A DNA stretch of 7,970 bases, taken from Coriobacteriaceae bacterium (GTDB lineage Bacteria > Actinomycetota > Coriobacteriia > Coriobacteriales > UBA8131). Of this stretch, positions 6,017 through 7,970 are shown piece after piece. The notes beneath the pieces were generated by a model. That model saw only the letters and a program-made list of their open reading frames with translations, was not told where the DNA came from and ran no database searches. The number at the start of each line of letters is the position of its first letter. Within the stretch, counting starts at the first letter, position 1. The stretch spans positions 1 to 7,970 of the forward strand of contig JAAYYH010000111.1 of NCBI GenBank assembly GCA_012515495.1, given 5' to 3'. The position numbers and the translations under genes were made by a program.

Positions 6017-6610
6017 ATGCGTGACAAAAGGATAGTGGTATTGGTCGAAGTTGCCTTGGCGATAGCGCTTGCGGCTGTTCTGAACATGCTACAGGCGCGA
6101 TTACCGATCAATATCGCAGGAGGATCGGTCTCATTGACAATGCTGCCCATCGCCGTGGTAGCATTGCGCCGTGGAGCATTGCCGGGCTTTGCCTCTGGAT
6201 TCATCTTCGGCTCGCTTGACCTGCTTTTCGAACCCTTTATCGTGCACTGGATCCAGGTTTTCATGGATTATCCGTTCCCTTACGCCTTCATGGGATTGGG
6301 TACAGGATTGTTCTCGAGTCTCTATCAGCGTACTGCGCAGAGGAAGAACGCGCACTTGCTGCCTGCCTCGTTGACGGCGGCAGTCGCCATAGCTGTTGGC
6401 GGTTCACTCAGACTCATAACGCATATCATCTCGGGCGTGGTATTCTTCTCCGAGTACGCTGGCGGGGAGAATGTCTGGATCTATTCCATCGTCTATAATG
6501 CCAGTTATCTGGTGCCATCTCTGGTTGGTACGCTGATTGTCGCTCTGATATTACTACCAATCCTGGCGGCAGCGAAGCCTGTTTGGACACGGACAACTGG
6601 ACGAGGGTAG
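6017..6610 (+). CDS. thiT: Energy-coupling factor transporter S component ThiT (thiamine uptake)
   Basis: A 197-residue membrane protein, the usual size for ThiT (YuaJ), with about six hydrophobic segments. The start at ATG 6017 is chosen because family similarity begins there and AGGAAGAGG (6004-6012) forms the ribosome binding site. Recognisable signatures are GGSVSLTMLPIAVVALRRGA (35-54), the pore-lining HWIQVFMDYPFPYAFMGLG (77-95), RLITHIISGVVFFSEYA (132-148) and WIYSIVYNASYLVPS (154-168). In ThiT structures, His, Tyr and Asn residues of the last two segments contact thiamine; here H136, Y156 and N161 keep that spacing closely. It would bind thiamine outside the membrane and work with EcfA, EcfA' and EcfT, which are not in this window. 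The next gene starts 3 bp later, so thiT and the kinase form an operon. Control by TPP through the leader is plausible but only partly supported. Confidence 0.95.
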   Translation: MRDKRIVVLVEVALAIALAAVLNMLQARLPINIAGGSVSLTMLPIAVVALRRGALPGFASGFIFGSLDLLFEPFIVHWIQVFMDYPFPYAFMGLGTGLFSSLYQRTAQRKNAHLLPASLTAAVAIAVGGSLRLITHIISGVVFFSEYAGGENVWIYSIVYNASYLVPSLVGTLIVALILLPILAAAKPVWTRTTGRG

Positions 6611-6613
6611 CTA

Positions 6614-7339
6614 ATGCTCAGTGATAAGGAAAAGCATACTGATCGGCAGATTGATTGGTCAGTCTGGCCTGAGGATGGATTCGCGTTGGTGATATCGGGA
6701 TCTCCTGTTGGCGTCTCAGCCGATTTGTTGCGTGAGCTCGCAACCAGAGCCAACTATATCGTTGCTGCGGATTCTGGCGCGCAGTGGGCTCATGACGCAG
6801 GTATTGAGCTCAATGTGGTGCTCGGCGATCTGGATTCGATCAACAGCCGCTCACTAACGTATTTCAGAAACAATAAAGTCGGTTTCGTGGAATTCGATAG
6901 ACATAAAGATGCGACCGACATCGAACTGGCCTTCAGGCACCTTGAAGGTCAAGGGTATTCAACTGTGGTAGCGACCAATATGCTTGGCGGACGTATCGAT
7001 CAGACGCTCGCAGCGGTAGGTTGTTTTGCCAAGCTACGTGGCTTCCTACCTTGGATCATCGCCGACGATGTCCAGATCGTCTTTCTGCAGTCCGAGGGTA
7101 CCTGCTCGTCACTGAGGATGAGGCAAGACCTTCTATCTATCAATCGGGAGATTTCTTTAGTGCCGATAGGAGGTAGCGCGACAGTATCTGCTCATGGCGT
7201 CGAGTGGGAGCTGGATCATGAGGAGTTGAGTCCACTTGAGACCAAGGGAGTTTCAAATGTAGTGACAGCGGATTGCGCTCTCGTGCGCGTACATCAGGGC
7301 ATTATCGCTGTGATGATTCCCTGGCAGTTAGAAGCGTGA
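6614..7339 (+). CDS. thiN: Thiamine pyrophosphokinase (thiamine diphosphokinase)
   Basis: A 241-residue soluble protein that transfers pyrophosphate from ATP to thiamine, giving the cofactor TPP directly. Signatures in order: AADSGAQWAHDAGI (51-64), the Mg-ATP motif VLGDLDSI (69-76), FDRHKDATDIELAF (94-107) matching the D-x-(T)D-x-E active-site stretch, and GGRIDQTLA (125-133), where many relatives have GGRxDH. The C-terminal thiamine-binding beta domain follows, with SLVPIGGSATVSAHGVEWEL (181-200) and KGVSNV (211-216). About 20 extra polar residues precede the fold, so it is slightly longer than the roughly 210-220 residues common in the family. ATG 6614 has GAGGG (about 6602-6606) 7 nt upstream, overlapping the end of thiT, which implies co-transcription and coupling. 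Together the pair forms a thiamine salvage route. Confidence 0.95.
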   Translation: MLSDKEKHTDRQIDWSVWPEDGFALVISGSPVGVSADLLRELATRANYIVAADSGAQWAHDAGIELNVVLGDLDSINSRSLTYFRNNKVGFVEFDRHKDATDIELAFRHLEGQGYSTVVATNMLGGRIDQTLAAVGCFAKLRGFLPWIIADDVQIVFLQSEGTCSSLRMRQDLLSINREISLVPIGGSATVSAHGVEWELDHEELSPLETKGVSNVVTADCALVRVHQGIIAVMIPWQLEA

Positions 7340-7484
7340 ATCGGTTAAGGTTTTCTTAATGCGGGAGGAATGACGCACCGCCTAGATTGTGCAGAATTAC
7401 TCCTAACCCGAGCTTCACGCAGCCTGCATTTCTGTTCGGAGTCGGGGAGAGAGGTTTCGCTCAAAGAGATCTCGGACTAAAGAG
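7340..7484. other. Intergenic stretch between thiN and the shared hairpin
   Basis: No recognised gene. TTAAG-GTTTT-CTTAA (7345-7359) is a small AT-rich inverted repeat just after the thiN stop. A 36-codon open frame runs from ATG 7370 to TAA 7480, but the GGAGG before it is only 1 nt from the ATG and the peptide resembles nothing I know, so I do not call it a gene. A palindrome GAGATCTC lies at 7467-7474. Confidence 0.5.
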
Positions 7485-7513
7485 GAACAACCCGCGCAGT
7501 GCGCGGGTTGTTC
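7485..7513 (-). terminator. Intrinsic terminator of rpmB, possibly bidirectional
   Basis: GAACAACCCGCGC (7485-7497) and GCGCGGGTTGTTC (7501-7513) form a perfect 13-bp stem around AGT. It lies 29 bp beyond the rpmB stop. Read on the minus strand, the stem ends in GTTGTTCC and runs into CTCTTT, the T-rich side. On the plus strand the stem ends in GGTTGTTC followed by ACGTCGC, so termination of thiT-thiN transcripts would be weaker but possible from so stable a stem between convergent genes. Confidence 0.85.
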
Positions 7514-7542
7514 ACGTCGCATCCTCGACAATCACCGTTGCA

Positions 7543-7731
7543 TCAAGCGCGTTGGACTTTTCCAGCCTTTAGACAACTGGTGCAGATATTAGCCTTAGCA
7601 CTGTGACCATCAACCTTGATTGTGACCTTTTGCACATTGGGCTTGTAAACACGGTTTGTTACACGATGTGAATGGCTGACATTCCTGCCAGCTACGGGGT
7701 GCTTGCCGCATATAGAACATACCTTAGACAT
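7543..7731 (-). CDS. rpmB: 50S ribosomal protein L28, zinc-binding (four-cysteine) form
   Basis: A 62-residue protein on the complement strand, stop TGA at 7545-7543. It starts MSKVCSICGKHPVAGRNVSH, followed by SHRVTNRVYKPNVQKV, the L28 core that contacts 23S rRNA. CxxC pairs at residues 5/8 and in NICTSCLK near the end make the C+ form able to hold zinc. Three in-frame ATG codons occur (7755, 7734, 7731). I choose 7731 because family members start MSKV and because GAGGAG (7743-7738) then has a 6-nt spacing, against 3 nt for 7734 and none for 7755, which lies upstream of it. It is a single-gene unit convergent with thiN, with its own promoter and terminator candidates. A C+ L28 often has a C- paralogue made under zinc limitation; none is visible here. 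Confidence 0.97.
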   Translation of the reverse strand: MSKVCSICGKHPVAGRNVSHSHRVTNRVYKPNVQKVTIKVDGHSAKANICTSCLKAGKVQRA

Positions 7732-7785
7732 CATCGACTCCTCAATTAGCGACAATACCGCCGCCTATCAGACAAAAGCCTTGAA

Positions 7786-7814
7786 ATTTTACCCCACTGT
7801 ACTAATTGATGCAA
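7786..7814 (-). promoter_or_regulatory. Candidate promoter of rpmB
   Basis: On the minus strand, TTGCAT (7814-7809) and TAAAAT (7791-7786) are spaced exactly 17 bp apart. The -10 matches TATAAT at five of six positions; the -35 only at its first three. Transcription would start near 7779, leaving a leader of about 48 nt. A CCCC/GGGG hairpin (7822-7834) lies just upstream and could end an incoming transcript. Confidence 0.5.
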
Positions 7815-7834
7815 GCTCAAACCCCTAAATGGGG

Positions 7835-7970
7835 AATCATTCTATTGGTTGATCTTGCGCAGTTGATTCGCAAGTTGAACCGAACACTATGTCTTTTCTA
7901 TCGAACTGAACCGGACACGTACGGTTAAGTTGGAGAATCCTTCCTTGAACAAGAGCCATAGGGGCCCTAA
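7835..7970. other. Right-edge non-coding stretch with short TGAACCG repeats
   Basis: TGAACCGAACAC (7876-7887) and TGAACCGGACAC (7907-7918) are near-identical direct repeats 31 bp apart, and CGGTTAAG (7922-7929) is an inverted, one-mismatch copy of CTGAACCG (7906-7913). No full gene is present. A TTG at 7945 preceded by GGAG (7932-7935) could open a rightward gene, but only eight codons are visible. The repeats could be operator sites or the end of a mobile element lying to the right. Confidence 0.4.

Noticed and set aside
7370..7480. 36-codon open frame between thiN and the terminator
   Set aside because: The GGAGG is only 1 nt from the ATG, the peptide is composition-neutral and unrecognised, and chance ORFs of this size are expected.
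7945..7970. Possible TTG start of a rightward gene at the edge
   Set aside because: Only eight codons are visible, with a non-ATG start; too little to support a gene call.

Overview
The window looks like a bacterial chromosome segment of medium G+C from an anaerobe. The signs are a DMSO-reductase-family molybdoenzyme, a multi-cluster radical SAM enzyme of the MJ0619/Tes type, a 2x[4Fe-4S] ferredoxin fused to a DUF169 domain, an ECF-type thiamine transporter (ThiT), and a zinc-finger (four-cysteine) form of ribosomal protein L28. ThiT and this L28 fit Bacillota or anaerobic Actinomycetota such as Coriobacteriia. I lean weakly to the latter, from memory of L28 sequences; no 16S or other decisive marker is present.

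Layout. Positions 1-1718 hold the C-terminal 571 residues of a molybdopterin oxidoreductase; its Fe-S and active-site N-terminus lies off the left edge. After an 87-bp gap with a dyad and a possible -10 box comes a tight rightward cluster: a DUF2064/CofC-like GT-A-fold transferase (1806-2690), the radical SAM protein (2698-4095), the ferredoxin-DUF169 protein (4092-5102, ATGA overlap) and a GNAT acetyltransferase with a cysteine-rich tail (5118-5660). A 356-bp non-coding leader (5661-6016) follows. It is rich in secondary structure and carries CTGAGA and ATAATG elements typical of TPP riboswitches, though the match is incomplete. It precedes thiT (6017-6610) and a thiamine pyrophosphokinase (6614-7339), a two-gene thiamine salvage operon. 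A perfect 13-bp hairpin (7485-7513) separates thiN from the convergent rpmB (7543-7731, minus strand). The last 160 bp contain an rpmB promoter candidate and a set of short repeats built on TGAACCG.

How it fits together. ThiT captures thiamine (working with ECF energising subunits not in this window), and ThiN pyrophosphorylates it to TPP, which could feed back on the leader. The most interesting part is the 1806-5660 block. A methyltransferase/alkylating-type radical SAM enzyme is translationally coupled to its own ferredoxin-like partner and lies beside a nucleotidyl/glycosyl-transferase-like protein, an acetyltransferase and a pterin-dependent molybdoenzyme. This could be a small-molecule, lipid or cofactor-modifying pathway. 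The substrate cannot be read from the sequence.
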